Shown: positions 25,493 to 33,836 of the stretch, in pieces | Layout of the letters: every line of letters starts with the position of its first letter | Position numbering within the stretch: position 1 is the first letter of the stretch | Assembly: GCF_003236385.1 (NCBI RefSeq) | Contig: NZ_POUA01000020.1 | Span: forward strand, 1-41,499 | Origin: Spongiactinospora gelatinilytica | GTDB taxonomy: Bacteria > Actinomycetota > Actinomycetes > Streptosporangiales > Streptosporangiaceae | Direction of reading: 5' to 3' | DNA length: 41,499 bases | Translations under genes and position numbers: made by a program | The notes under the pieces: generated by a model | The model's database searches: none | The model's input: the letters and a program-made list of their open reading frames with translations, nothing else | Told to the model about the DNA's origin: nothing

Positions 25493-25665
25493 GCGAACAG
25501 CACATCATCGCGCTTGTCCAGGTGGAAGGCGGCCAGGGTGCGCTGCACGCCGGTCGCCCGGGCCGCCTCCTCCCGGCCGACGTCGCGCCCGGCGCCCGCC
25601 ACGAAGTCGTAAAGCGCCCGGCGGACCTCGTCCTGGAGCAGCGCGATGGCCTGAAGATCCTCCAC
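25474..25665 (-). pseudogene. Truncated ArsR-like helix-turn-helix regulator
   Basis: A 63-codon remnant from GTG 25665: ALLQDEVRRALYDFVAGAGR, then DVGREEAARATGVQRTLAAF and HLDK, the DNA-binding half of a small winged-helix regulator. After HLDK the expected wing (a run such as LVEAGLL) and the Cys/Gly-rich tail are absent. The frame enters the start of the DUF3291 gene and stops. A deletion that joined the two genes fits the text. CAGACT six bases before the GTG may be the old -10 element. Confidence 0.65.
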
Positions 25666-25720
25666 ACAGGGAGTCTGGAACGCGGGGTGGGCCGGTGGCC
25701 CGCCCCGCGTCAGAGCCCGG

Positions 25721-26686
25721 TCAGGCGGGCAGGTTGTAGGCGCCCAGGACGTCAACGGCGAAGACGAGGGTCGAGTCGCCCTTGATCTTGTCGCCCTGGC
25801 CGTTCTTGCCGTAGCCGAGGTCCGGCGGGATGCTGAGCAGCACGCGGCTGCCCACCGGCACGCCCACCAGGGCCTGGTCCCAGCCCTTGATGACCTTGCC
25901 GGTGCCGATCTGGAAGAACACCGGCTTGCCCCTGGTCCAGCTGCTGTCGAACTCGGTGTCGCTGCCCCAGATCTTGCCGGTGTACTGGACCATGATGGTC
26001 TCGCCGGACTTCACCGCCGGGCCGTCGCCCTTGATCACCGTCTCGGCGACCAGCTCCTTCGGCGCCTTCTCCTTGGTCTTGGTGGTGAGCTTCGGCGCCT
26101 TGTCGCCGCCCGGGTTCTCCAGATCGACGCCCTTGAGCTTGTGCTTCACCGCCGCGCCCTGCGCCGCCATGCTCTTGGCCGTGCCGATCACGTCCACCAC
26201 GAAGACCTGCGCCATGCTGAGGTCGGCGCCCTGGGCCTTGGCCTGGTCCAGATCCTTCTTGGAGTAGCTGTCGGGGGCCACGATCGCGTAGAAGCGGCCG
26301 CCCGGCTTGGACCCGACGAAGGCCTCCTGGATCACCTTGGGCAACTGCGCCGACAGCGGCACCAGCTCCGGGGAGCCGGCGTCGTAGGTGGACCCGCCCG
26401 GGGCGTTGGACTTGCCGTCCCAGGTGTAGAGGGTCATGTTGGTGACGACCGTGTCGCCCATCTTGACCGGCGCGCCCTGGCCCTCGGTGACCACCTTGGA
26501 GCTGGAGGTCTTGGCCGGCGCGCCCGCGGGGAACTTCACGGTCGGCTTGGCGTTGGCGGCACCCGTCACGGTGATGCCGCCCCCCGCAGGGGTCGACGCC
26601 GACGTGGCCGACCCGCCCCCTTCCGAGCCGCAGGCTGCGGCGAACAACAGGGGCACTGCGGCGAGTACGGCCAGGCGGCGTCGCAT
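25721..26686 (-). CDS. FKBP-type peptidyl-prolyl isomerase lipoprotein
   Basis: A 321-residue exported protein. The signal peptide ends in the lipobox FAAAC (Cys about residue 19), followed by a Ser/Gly/Ala linker. A first, degenerate FKBP-like domain covers roughly residues 50-170 (VKMGDTVVTNMTLYTWDGKS). A canonical FKBP domain follows at about 210-320 (VKSGETIMVQYTGKIWGSDT, FDSSWTRGKPVFFQIGTGKV, IKGWDQALVGVPVGSRVLLS, IPPDLGYG). It would catalyse proline isomerisation during folding of secreted proteins. Its place downstream of pafA is conserved in actinobacterial proteasome loci. AGAGGGA precedes the ATG and a TAGGGT hexamer lies at 26725-26730. Confidence 0.92.
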   Translation of the reverse strand: MRRRLAVLAAVPLLFAAACGSEGGGSATSASTPAGGGITVTGAANAKPTVKFPAGAPAKTSSSKVVTEGQGAPVKMGDTVVTNMTLYTWDGKSNAPGGSTYDAGSPELVPLSAQLPKVIQEAFVGSKPGGRFYAIVAPDSYSKKDLDQAKAQGADLSMAQVFVVDVIGTAKSMAAQGAAVKHKLKGVDLENPGGDKAPKLTTKTKEKAPKELVAETVIKGDGPAVKSGETIMVQYTGKIWGSDTEFDSSWTRGKPVFFQIGTGKVIKGWDQALVGVPVGSRVLLSIPPDLGYGKNGQGDKIKGDSTLVFAVDVLGAYNLPA

Positions 26687-26771
26687 TGTATAGGTATCCC
26701 TCTGAGGAGTCGGCTGTCCGCGTCACCCTACCCGCTCGCCTGTACGGGAAGGGTAAACAACACGGCTCCCC

Positions 26772-28130
26772 TCACATGCCCGCGATCAGCTTGTCCACCC
26801 GCTCGTCGACGCTGCGGAACGGGTCCTTGCACAGCACCGTGCGCTGCGCCTGGTCGTTGAGTTTCAGGTGGACCCAGTCCACCGTGAAGTCGCGGCGCTT
26901 CTCCTGGGCCTTGCGGATGAACTCGCCGCGCAGCCGCGCCCTGGTGGTCTGCGGCGGCACCGACTTGGCCTCGAAGATCTTCACGTCGGAGGCCACCCGC
27001 TCCACCGATCCGCGCCGCTGGAGCAGGTAGAACAGGCCGCGCCTGCGGTGGACGTCGTGGTAGGCGAGGTCGAGCTGGGCGACCCGGGGGGAGGACAGCG
27101 GCAGGTCGTACTTGTTCCGGTAGCGCTCGATGAGCTGGTACTTCGTCACCCAGTCGATCTCCCGCGACACCAGGTCCAGATCGCCGGTGTCCACCGCGCG
27201 CAGGGTGCGCTCCCACAACTCCAGCACCCGGTGGGCGATCTCGTCGCCGCCGCGCCGATCGACGAAGTCCCTCGCCTTGGAGAGGTATTCCTGCTGGATC
27301 TCCAGCGAGGACGCCTCGCGCCCGTTGGCCAGCCGGACCCGCCGCCGCCCGGTCATGTCGTGGGAGACCTCGCGGATCGCCCGGATCGGATTCTCCAGCG
27401 ACAGGTCGCGCATCACCGTGCCGGCCTCGATCATGCGCAGCACCAGGTCGGTCGCGCCGACCTTGAGCAGCATGGTGGTCTCGCTCATGTTGGAGTCGCC
27501 GACGATGACGTGCAGGCGGCGGAACCGCTCGGCGTCGGCGTGCGGTTCGTCGCGGGTGTTGATGATCGGCCTGCTCCGGGTGGTGGCGCTGGACACGCCC
27601 TCCCAGATGTGCTCGGCCCGCTGCGAGACGCAGTAGACCGCTCCGCGCGGGGTCTGTAGCACCTTGCCGGCGCCGCAGATGATCTGCCGGGTGACCAGGA
27701 ACGGGATCAGCACGTCGGCCAGCCTGCCGAACTCGCCGTGCCGCCCCACCAGGTAGTTCTCGTGGCAGCCGTAGGAGTTGCCGGCCGAGTCGGTGTTGTT
27801 CTTGAACAGGTAGATGTCGCCCGCGATGCCTTCTTCGCGCAGCCGCTTCTCGGCGTCGACGAGCAGCCCCTCAAGGATGCGCTCCCCCGCCTTGTCGTGC
27901 GTGACCAGCTCCACGACGTTGTCACACTCGGGGGTGGCGTACTCGGGGTGGCTGCCCACGTCGAGGTACAGGCGGGCGCCGTTGCGCAGGAACACGTTGC
28001 TGGACCGGCCCCAGGAGACGACCCGCCGGAAGAGATACCGTGCCACCTCGTCGGGCGACAGCCGGCGCTGCCCCCGAAACGTGCAGGTGACGCCGTACTC
28101 GTTCTCCAGACCGAAGATGCGACGATCCAT
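26772..28130 (-). CDS. pafA: Pup-protein ligase PafA
   Basis: A 452-residue ligase, the same length as the mycobacterial enzyme. It joins the C-terminal Glu of Pup to substrate lysines using [21 protein letters not shown] carries the ATP/Mg-binding Glu motif. [29 protein letters not shown] and [12 protein letters not shown] are the conserved glutamine-synthetase-like motifs. It lacks the inserted loop that marks Dop, which separates it from the paralogue at 36039. The start ATG 28130 follows a TAGTGT hexamer by six bases (leaderless). Two in-frame GTG codons directly upstream fall in that spacer. It lies between prcA and the FKBP gene. Confidence 0.96.
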   Translation of the reverse strand: MDRRIFGLENEYGVTCTFRGQRRLSPDEVARYLFRRVVSWGRSSNVFLRNGARLYLDVGSHPEYATPECDNVVELVTHDKAGERILEGLLVDAEKRLREEGIAGDIYLFKNNTDSAGNSYGCHENYLVGRHGEFGRLADVLIPFLVTRQIICGAGKVLQTPRGAVYCVSQRAEHIWEGVSSATTRSRPIINTRDEPHADAERFRRLHVIVGDSNMSETTMLLKVGATDLVLRMIEAGTVMRDLSLENPIRAIREVSHDMTGRRRVRLANGREASSLEIQQEYLSKARDFVDRRGGDEIAHRVLELWERTLRAVDTGDLDLVSREIDWVTKYQLIERYRNKYDLPLSSPRVAQLDLAYHDVHRRRGLFYLLQRRGSVERVASDVKIFEAKSVPPQTTRARLRGEFIRKAQEKRRDFTVDWVHLKLNDQAQRTVLCKDPFRSVDERVDKLIAGM

Positions 28131-28136
28131 CACCAC

Positions 28137-28142
28137 ACACTA
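28137..28142 (-). promoter_or_regulatory. Leaderless -10 hexamer of pafA
   Basis: TAGTGT on the minus strand, then GTGGTG, then the ATG of pafA. Confidence 0.45.
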
Positions 28143-28257
28143 GTCCCCTCGTCGGCACCGCGCGAGATCTTGGTCGCCGGCCTCCGCCGTGCCGGGCCCT
28201 GCGGTCCTTCCACGGCGGAAACGCGGCATGGCCGTACATGTACCCCGCGAGGGGCGG

Positions 28258-29091
28258 TCAGTCGCCCGATCCGGTGTCGATATCGCCCTCCCCGGGCCCG
28301 GTCGGCGGGCTCGAGGTGCCCGGCTCGGGCTCCGGAGCGGGCGTGCCGGGCGCCGCGGGCGGCTCGCCCTCGGCCTGCGCGCTCTCGCCCGCGGGCGGGG
28401 CGGCGCCCTCGGCCAGCAGGGCGTTGAGCCTCGGGCCGATCAGCCGCAGGAACTTGCGGTGCGGCCGGTTGCGGTCCAGCACCGCCACCTCGATCTGGGA
28501 GGTGGGCGGCGGGTCGCCGTCCGGCTCGGTCAGCGCCGCGACGCCGACCCGCAGCGCCTCGGGCAGCGACAGCCCCTCGCGGTAGCGCTCGCGCAGCCGG
28601 GTGGCGACCGCGTCGGCCTGCCCGCCCATCGCCACCATGCCGTGCTCGTGCGTCACCGACCCGTCGAAGGTCAGCCGGTAGATCTGGTCCTGCTCGGGCG
28701 AGGCCCCGACCTCGGCCACCACGATCTCCACCTCGTAGGGCTTGATCGAGTCGGTGAAGATCATGCCGAGGTTCTGGGCGTAGACGTTGACCAGGCCGCG
28801 GGCGGTGACGTCGCCCCGGTCGAAGGTGTAGCCGTTGATGTCGGCGTAGCGGATGCCGCCGAGCCGCAGGGACTCGAACTCGTTGTAGCGCCCGACGGCC
28901 GCGAACCCGATGCGGTCGTAGATCTCACTGATCTTGTGCAGGGCCTGGGAGGCGTTGTGCGCGACGAACAGGATGCCGTGCTCGTACTGGAGCACGACCG
29001 AGCTGCGGCCCCGCGCGATGCCCTTCCGCGCGTAGTCGGCCTTGTCCCGCATCTGCTGTTCTGCCGGGACGTATCCAAAGGGCATGGACAC
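28258..29091 (-). CDS. prcA: 20S proteasome alpha subunit PrcA
   Basis: A 277-residue alpha subunit that forms the gate rings of the 20S core and docks Arc/Mpa. The N-terminal [20 protein letters not shown], then [20 protein letters not shown], and [20 protein letters not shown] are typical. No frameshift or internal stop is seen, and the fold region extends normally to about residue 230, followed by a Pro/Glu/Gly-rich disordered tail. GAGGAGAGG lies about ten bases before the GTG start. The upstream partner prcB is only a remnant here, so this alpha subunit has no catalytic partner in this locus. Confidence 0.95.
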   Translation of the reverse strand: MSMPFGYVPAEQQMRDKADYARKGIARGRSSVVLQYEHGILFVAHNASQALHKISEIYDRIGFAAVGRYNEFESLRLGGIRYADINGYTFDRGDVTARGLVNVYAQNLGMIFTDSIKPYEVEIVVAEVGASPEQDQIYRLTFDGSVTHEHGMVAMGGQADAVATRLRERYREGLSLPEALRVGVAALTEPDGDPPPTSQIEVAVLDRNRPHRKFLRLIGPRLNALLAEGAAPPAGESAQAEGEPPAAPGTPAPEPEPGTSSPPTGPGEGDIDTGSGD

Positions 29092-29100
29092 CGGTGGCTT

Positions 29101-29359
29101 TCCTCTCCTCGTTCAGTGCCGTTGATCAGGGGGGCCGAAGGCTCTGCCGCGGGCCGGCTCAGCGGTGCGGTGGGGCCGTCCGGAGTCGCGCGTCCTGGCG
29201 GCAGAGCGTCAGTGATCCCCTGGCGAAGATCGATCCGGAGCCGATGGAGTGGAACCGCCGCCGCTGGCGCGGCCCGGCGAACTCCGCGAGCGGCAAGCCG
29301 CCGGGGTCCACTGACAGGTTGGCCGTCAGTCCCGTGGGCAGGTCCCTGTGCGATGCCAC
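29101..29359 (-). pseudogene. prcB: prcB remnant (proteasome beta subunit), internally deleted
   Basis: A 66-codon frame runs from GTG 29359 (GGGAGG seven bases upstream, TAGGGT hexamer at 29395-29400) to TGA 29159. It sits exactly where prcB belongs, directly upstream of prcA. It begins ASHRDLPTGLTANL, like PrcB N-termini, and holds RRFHSIGSGSIFARGSL, which matches the late PrcB motif around VGSGSLFA. The mature N-terminal Thr, the MAGDRR-like strand, the YELEHYEK helix and the YDAADDDSATGG region are all absent. An intact subunit has about 280 residues. After the stop, a PDGPTAPL text in another frame (about 29120-29180) resembles the usual C-terminal tail. At least two deletions are implied. 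Confidence 0.75.
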
Positions 29360-29569
29360 GCGACTCCCTCCCAAACGTACGAACCGATAGGGCGACCCTA
29401 CTCATCTTGGTCCGTTGCTTGCACTTCCCACGATCAGCTAAGCGCGAACCGCGTTGCTTCGTCCTCCGTTCACCAGCGCGAAGCTTTACGGCCGGGTACG
29501 GGCGTGCGATGGTCGATGTGGTTGCACGTCCCATATGCCGTGGCTCCGCGCCTCCCCGAGGAGGTTCCC

Positions 29570-30961
29570 GTGAGACTACCCCGCCGGCCTGCGACGACAC
29601 TCGGCGCCCTGGTCACCGCCCTGACGCTGGCGGTCACCGCCGCCGGGTGCGGCGGTGAGAGCGGGGGCGGCGGCGCGATCACCCTGACGATCACCCAGAA
29701 CGCCATCTCCGGCGGGAAGAACGCCAAGGGCGCCGACTGGATCAAGAACTGGGTGATCCCCCGCTTCGAGGCCGCCAAGCGGGCCGCGGGCCAGAACGTC
29801 CGTGTCCGGTTCCAGCCCAACGGCGTGGAGGACGAGGTCTACAAGACCAAGATCGCGCTTGACCTGAAGTCCGGCCGCGGCGCGGACGTGATCGACATCG
29901 ACGGCATCTGGATCGGCGAGTTGGCCCAGGCCGGATACCTCAGGCCGCTGCGCGAACTGGCCGGGGCGGCGGTGGACACCTGGGAGGGCTGGAAGCAGAT
30001 CCCGCCCGCCGTACAGGGGCTCGGGATCTTCGAGGGCCGCAAGTACGCGCTGCCGGTCGGCACCGACGGCCGGGTGCTCTACTACAACAAGGAGCTGTTC
30101 GCCAGGGCGGGCCTCGCCGCGCAGTGGCAGCCGGGGAGCTGGCGGGAGGTCATCGACGCGGCGCGGGCGCTGAAACGGCTCCCCGGGGTCACCCCGCTGC
30201 AGATCAACGCCGGCACCGCGATGGGCGAGGCCACCACCATGCAGGGCGTCCTGCCGCTGCTCGCGGGCACCGGCACGGAGATCTACTCCGGCGGCAAGTG
30301 GACCGGCGGCACCGGGGCGCTGCGGGACGTCCTCGGCTTCTACCGCGAGGTCTACTCCGGCGGTCTGGGCGATCCCAGGATCCAGCAGGAGGCCCAGGGC
30401 CGCGACAAGTCGTTCCTGGAGTTCGCCGAGGGCGAGATCGGCATCCTGGCCGAGGGCGACTACTTCTGGCGCTCGGTCGTCGATCCCGTCGTCGGGGTCA
30501 ACCCGATGAAGAACCGCGACCGAGTCGTCGGCTACGCGCTGATCCCCGCCGCCCGGCCCGGCGCCGGCCTGCGCGGCCAGGACTTCGTCAGCATGTCCGG
30601 CGGATCGGCCCGCGTGCTCAACCCCAGGTCCCGCTATCCGGCGCTGGCCTGGGAGCTGCTGTCGTTCATGCACTCCGCCGCCGCCGTGGAGGCCGAACTC
30701 GGCGGCGAGGCGCGGGTCACGGCCAGGACGGACGTCAACGACAAGGTGCTCGGCCGCGACCCCATGCTCTCCTTCGTCGCGGAGAAGGTGCTGCCGGTGA
30801 CCGCCTACCGCCCGCCGCTCGCGGTCTACCCCGAGGTGTCGGCGGCCTTGCAGGAGGCGACCGCCGCCGTCGTCTCCGGCCGCTCCCCCGAAGAGGCCGC
30901 CGCCGCCTACCACCACAGGCTCACCGAACTCGTCGGCGCCTCCGCCATCACCCCGGCCTGA
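29570..30961 (+). CDS. ABC importer solute-binding lipoprotein
   Basis: A 463-residue family-1 binding protein. The GTG start has GAGGAGG seven bases upstream. The signal peptide ends in VTAAGCGGES, a lipobox. The mature part opens with ITLTITQNAISGGKNAKGAD. Other family marks are GRGADVIDIDGIWIGELAQA, YALPVGTDGRVLYYNKELFA and SPEEAAAAYHHRLTELV at the end. First of a five-gene plus-strand unit with two permeases, an ATPase and a PHP-domain hydrolase, lying between the prcB remnant and pup. The substrate is unknown. Confidence 0.88.
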   Translation: MRLPRRPATTLGALVTALTLAVTAAGCGGESGGGGAITLTITQNAISGGKNAKGADWIKNWVIPRFEAAKRAAGQNVRVRFQPNGVEDEVYKTKIALDLKSGRGADVIDIDGIWIGELAQAGYLRPLRELAGAAVDTWEGWKQIPPAVQGLGIFEGRKYALPVGTDGRVLYYNKELFARAGLAAQWQPGSWREVIDAARALKRLPGVTPLQINAGTAMGEATTMQGVLPLLAGTGTEIYSGGKWTGGTGALRDVLGFYREVYSGGLGDPRIQQEAQGRDKSFLEFAEGEIGILAEGDYFWRSVVDPVVGVNPMKNRDRVVGYALIPAARPGAGLRGQDFVSMSGGSARVLNPRSRYPALAWELLSFMHSAAAVEAELGGEARVTARTDVNDKVLGRDPMLSFVAEKVLPVTAYRPPLAVYPEVSAALQEATAAVVSGRSPEEAAAAYHHRLTELVGASAITPA

Positions 30962-30964
30962 CCG

Positions 30965-31879
30965 ATGGGCACCGACGCCGCGGGGCTGGGCCGCGGCAGG
31001 GCCATGGCGTTCATCCTGCCCGCGCTGGTCTTGATCGGGGTCTTCCTGGTCTTCCCCGCGCTGTGGACGGTCTACCTCGGGCTGACCGACTACCGGCTCA
31101 CCGGGCTCGCCGCCGCCGAGCCCCGGTTCGTCGGCCTGGACAACTACGCCGCCGCGCTCACCGACGCGAGGTTCGGCTCCTCGCTGTGGCTGACCGTGCA
31201 GTTCGTGCTGGGCTCCGCGGTCGCCGGGCAGGCCGTGCTGGGCTTCGCGGTGGCCTGGGTGGCCCGCGGCCTGCGGACCCCCGTACGGCGGGCCGTGGAG
31301 GGCCTGGTGTTGCTGTCGTGGATCCTGCCGGGCTCGGTGGTGGCGTTCTTGTGGATCGCCCTGCTGGACCGCGACGGCGGCACCCTGAACGCGCTGCTGA
31401 ACACTCCGGGCACGGCCTGGCTGCTCGACCATCCGATGCTCTCGATCATCGTGTTCAACATCTGGCGGGGCACCGCCTTTTCGATGATGCTCTACTCCGC
31501 CGCCCTGGAGAACGTGCCGCCCTCCCACCTGGAGACCGCGCGCCTGGCCGGGGCCTCCACCGCCTGCCAGCTCGGTGACGTGGTGCTGCCGCGCATCAAG
31601 GGGCACGTGCTGACCAACCTGCTGCTGATCAGCCTGTGGACGTTCAACGACTTCACGCCGTTCCTGCTCACCGCGGGCGGGCCGGAGGGCCGCTCGGAGA
31701 TCCTGCCCGTCTACGTCTACGCCATCGCCCTGAACGGCGGGCGGCTGGGCGCGGGGGCGGCGGTGTCGTTCCTGATCCTGCTGATCAACCTGGTCTTCGC
31801 GCTCATCTACCTGCGCCTGCTGCGGGCCAGGAACGCGCCCCCCACAGCGGCGGCGCCGGGCGGCCGGGGGCCGGTGTGA
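30965..31879 (+). CDS. ABC importer permease (MalF/UgpA-like)
   Basis: A 304-residue permease with about six membrane helices beginning AFILPALVLIGVFLVFPALW. The EAA loop is recognisable as HLETARLAGASTACQLGDVV followed by LPRIKG. It starts 3 bp after the binding-protein stop with no clear ribosome-binding site, so it probably depends on translational coupling. An internal ATG at 31003, after GGCAGGG, is an alternative. Its stop overlaps the next start. Confidence 0.9.
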   Translation: MGTDAAGLGRGRAMAFILPALVLIGVFLVFPALWTVYLGLTDYRLTGLAAAEPRFVGLDNYAAALTDARFGSSLWLTVQFVLGSAVAGQAVLGFAVAWVARGLRTPVRRAVEGLVLLSWILPGSVVAFLWIALLDRDGGTLNALLNTPGTAWLLDHPMLSIIVFNIWRGTAFSMMLYSAALENVPPSHLETARLAGASTACQLGDVVLPRIKGHVLTNLLLISLWTFNDFTPFLLTAGGPEGRSEILPVYVYAIALNGGRLGAGAAVSFLILLINLVFALIYLRLLRARNAPPTAAAPGGRGPV

Positions 31880-32718
31880 GCGCCGATGAGGGCCGTCGCG
31901 TGGTCCGGCACGTGCTGGCGCGGCTCGGTGTCACCGCCTTCGTCGCGGTCCTGCTCGGCTTCTTCGCGCTGCCCATGCTGTGGCTGGCCACCGCCCCGTT
32001 CGACGCGGGCGCCTCGATCCGGGTGTCGGTGCCGGAGTTCACACTGGCCAACTTCCGCGCCCTGCTGGTCAACCCGTTCGCGGTGGGCTCGCTGGTCAAC
32101 TCCGCCGTCCAGGCGGGCGGGGCGGCGGCGCTGGTGGTGGTACTGGCCGCGCTCGCCGCCTACGCCCTGTCCCGGGTCCAGGTCCCCGGCCGCGACCTCC
32201 TGCTGTACCTGCTGCTGCTGATGTCCTCAATCGTCACCGGGACCGCCGCGATGGTGCCGATCTTCGAGCTGGCCACCCGGCTCAACCTGATCGACACCCA
32301 CCTCGGCGTGATCCTGGTGGTCTCCGGCGGCCTGCTGCCCGCGGCGATCTTCATTCTGAAGGACTTCACCGACGCCACCCCCGCCTCCTACGAGGAGTCG
32401 GCCAGGGTGTTCGGGGCGAGCCCGCTGCAGATCCTGCGGCACGTCGTGGTGCCGCTGATCCGCCCCGGGCTCGCCACCATCGCGGTCTGGACGGTGGCCA
32501 ACGTGTGGGGCGGGTTCCTGCTGCAGTTCATCTTGATCAGGGACCCCGGGCTGGCCCCCGGCTCGGTGATCCTCTACACGCTCTACACCGAGGGCGGGCA
32601 GCCCGACCTGCCGCTGGTGTCGGCCTTCTCGCTGGTCTACTCGCTCCCGGTCGTGCTCATGTACGTCTTCGTCAGCGGCAGGTACGGCTTCCGCTTCCAC
32701 GGAGGGATCAAGCGATGA
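31876..32718 (+). CDS. ABC importer permease (MalG/UgpE-like)
   Basis: A 280-residue permease. The GTG start overlaps the previous stop (GTGA). Six hydrophobic helices begin with VTAFVAVLLGFFALPMLWLA. The EAA loop is YEESARVFGASPLQILRHVV. It ends FRFHGGIKR and overlaps the ATPase start (ATGA). A longer open frame from 31636 is a shadow of the first permease. Confidence 0.9.
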   Translation: MSADEGRRVVRHVLARLGVTAFVAVLLGFFALPMLWLATAPFDAGASIRVSVPEFTLANFRALLVNPFAVGSLVNSAVQAGGAAALVVVLAALAAYALSRVQVPGRDLLLYLLLLMSSIVTGTAAMVPIFELATRLNLIDTHLGVILVVSGGLLPAAIFILKDFTDATPASYEESARVFGASPLQILRHVVVPLIRPGLATIAVWTVANVWGGFLLQFILIRDPGLAPGSVILYTLYTEGGQPDLPLVSAFSLVYSLPVVLMYVFVSGRYGFRFHGGIKR

Positions 32719-33830
32719 TCTCGCTGCGCGGCCTGGTCAAGCAGTTCCCCGGCGGGGTCCGGGCCATCGACGACCTGGATCTGGAGATCGCCGGCGGGGA
32801 GTTCCTGGCGCTGCTCGGGCCCTCCGGCTGCGGCAAGACCACGCTGCTGCGGACCATCGCCGGGCTGGAGACGCCCACCGCCGGGCGGGTGGGCATCGGC
32901 GGCCGGGACGTCACGGCGCTGCCGCCCGGCCGCCGCGACGTGGCGATGGTCTTCCAGGACTACGCCCTCTTCCCGCACATGGACGTCGCCGCCAACATCG
33001 CCTACCCGCTGCGCGTCAAACGGGTCGGCAGGGCCGAGCGGCGGGCCAGGGCCGCCGCCACCGCCGACCGGCTGGGCCTTTCCGGGCTGCTGGAACGGCG
33101 GCCCGCGCAACTGTCCGGCGGCCAGCAACAGCGCGTCGCGCTGGCCCGCGCCATCGCCTGCCGCCCCCGCGCCTTCCTGTTCGACGAGCCGCTGTCCAAC
33201 CTGGACGCCCGGCTGCGCCTCACCGCCCGCACCTTCCTCAAGCGCCTGCAGCGCGAACTAAGCGTCACCACCGTCTTCGTCACCCACGACCAGGGCGAGG
33301 CGCTGGCCCTCGCCGACCGGGTGGCCGTAATGTCCGGCGGGCGGCTGGCCCAGGTGGGCACCCCCGCCGAGGTCTTCCAGCGGCCGCTCACCACCTTCGT
33401 GGCCTCCTTCATCGGCGCCACGCCGATGAACCTGCTGCCCGGCCGCGCCGAGGGCGGCGCGCTGCTGGTGGCCGGGGCGCGGCTCACCCCTCCCGGCCCG
33501 GCGCGCGGCCTGCCCGACGGGGAGCCGGTGACGTACGGCGTGCGCCCGGAGTACGCCGACCTGTCGTTCGAGCCGCGCGAGGACGGCTTTCCCGGCAGGG
33601 TGGGCGTGGTGGAGAACATGGGCACCGCGCTGCTCGTCACGCTGGAGCCCGCGGGCGGCGGGGACGGGCCGCTGGTGCAGGTGGTGGTGCCCGAGGAGGG
33701 CGGCGAACCGGCCCTCGGCACGCCCGCCTGGGCGGTGCCGCGCACCTCCCGCGCCCTGGTCTACCGCGAGGGCCGGCTGCTCGGCGCGCCGGTCGCCCCC
33801 GCGCCCGCATCCGCCGAGCCGACGGCATGA
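32715..33830 (+). CDS. ABC importer ATPase (MalK/UgpC-like)
   Basis: A 371-residue nucleotide-binding subunit. Walker A GPSGCGKT, Q-loop FQDYALFPHM, signature LSGGQQQRVALARAI, Walker B FLFDEPLSNLD and H-loop VTHDQ are all present and in order. A C-terminal TOBE-type domain (about 240-360; VTYGVRPEYADLSFEPREDG) is typical of sugar and polyol importers. GGAGGG precedes the ATG. It powers the two preceding permeases. Since the transporter at 5231-8613 lacks an ATPase, it could serve both, which is speculative. Confidence 0.94.
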   Translation: MISLRGLVKQFPGGVRAIDDLDLEIAGGEFLALLGPSGCGKTTLLRTIAGLETPTAGRVGIGGRDVTALPPGRRDVAMVFQDYALFPHMDVAANIAYPLRVKRVGRAERRARAAATADRLGLSGLLERRPAQLSGGQQQRVALARAIACRPRAFLFDEPLSNLDARLRLTARTFLKRLQRELSVTTVFVTHDQGEALALADRVAVMSGGRLAQVGTPAEVFQRPLTTFVASFIGATPMNLLPGRAEGGALLVAGARLTPPGPARGLPDGEPVTYGVRPEYADLSFEPREDGFPGRVGVVENMGTALLVTLEPAGGGDGPLVQVVVPEEGGEPALGTPAWAVPRTSRALVYREGRLLGAPVAPAPASAEPTA

Positions 33831-33836
33831 CCTCAG

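Noticed and set aside
29159-29374. A 71-residue intact novel gene starting at TTG 29374
   Set aside because: The RBS and codon context favour GTG 29359, and the content matches pieces of PrcB in the right location. A new gene is less likely, though not excluded.
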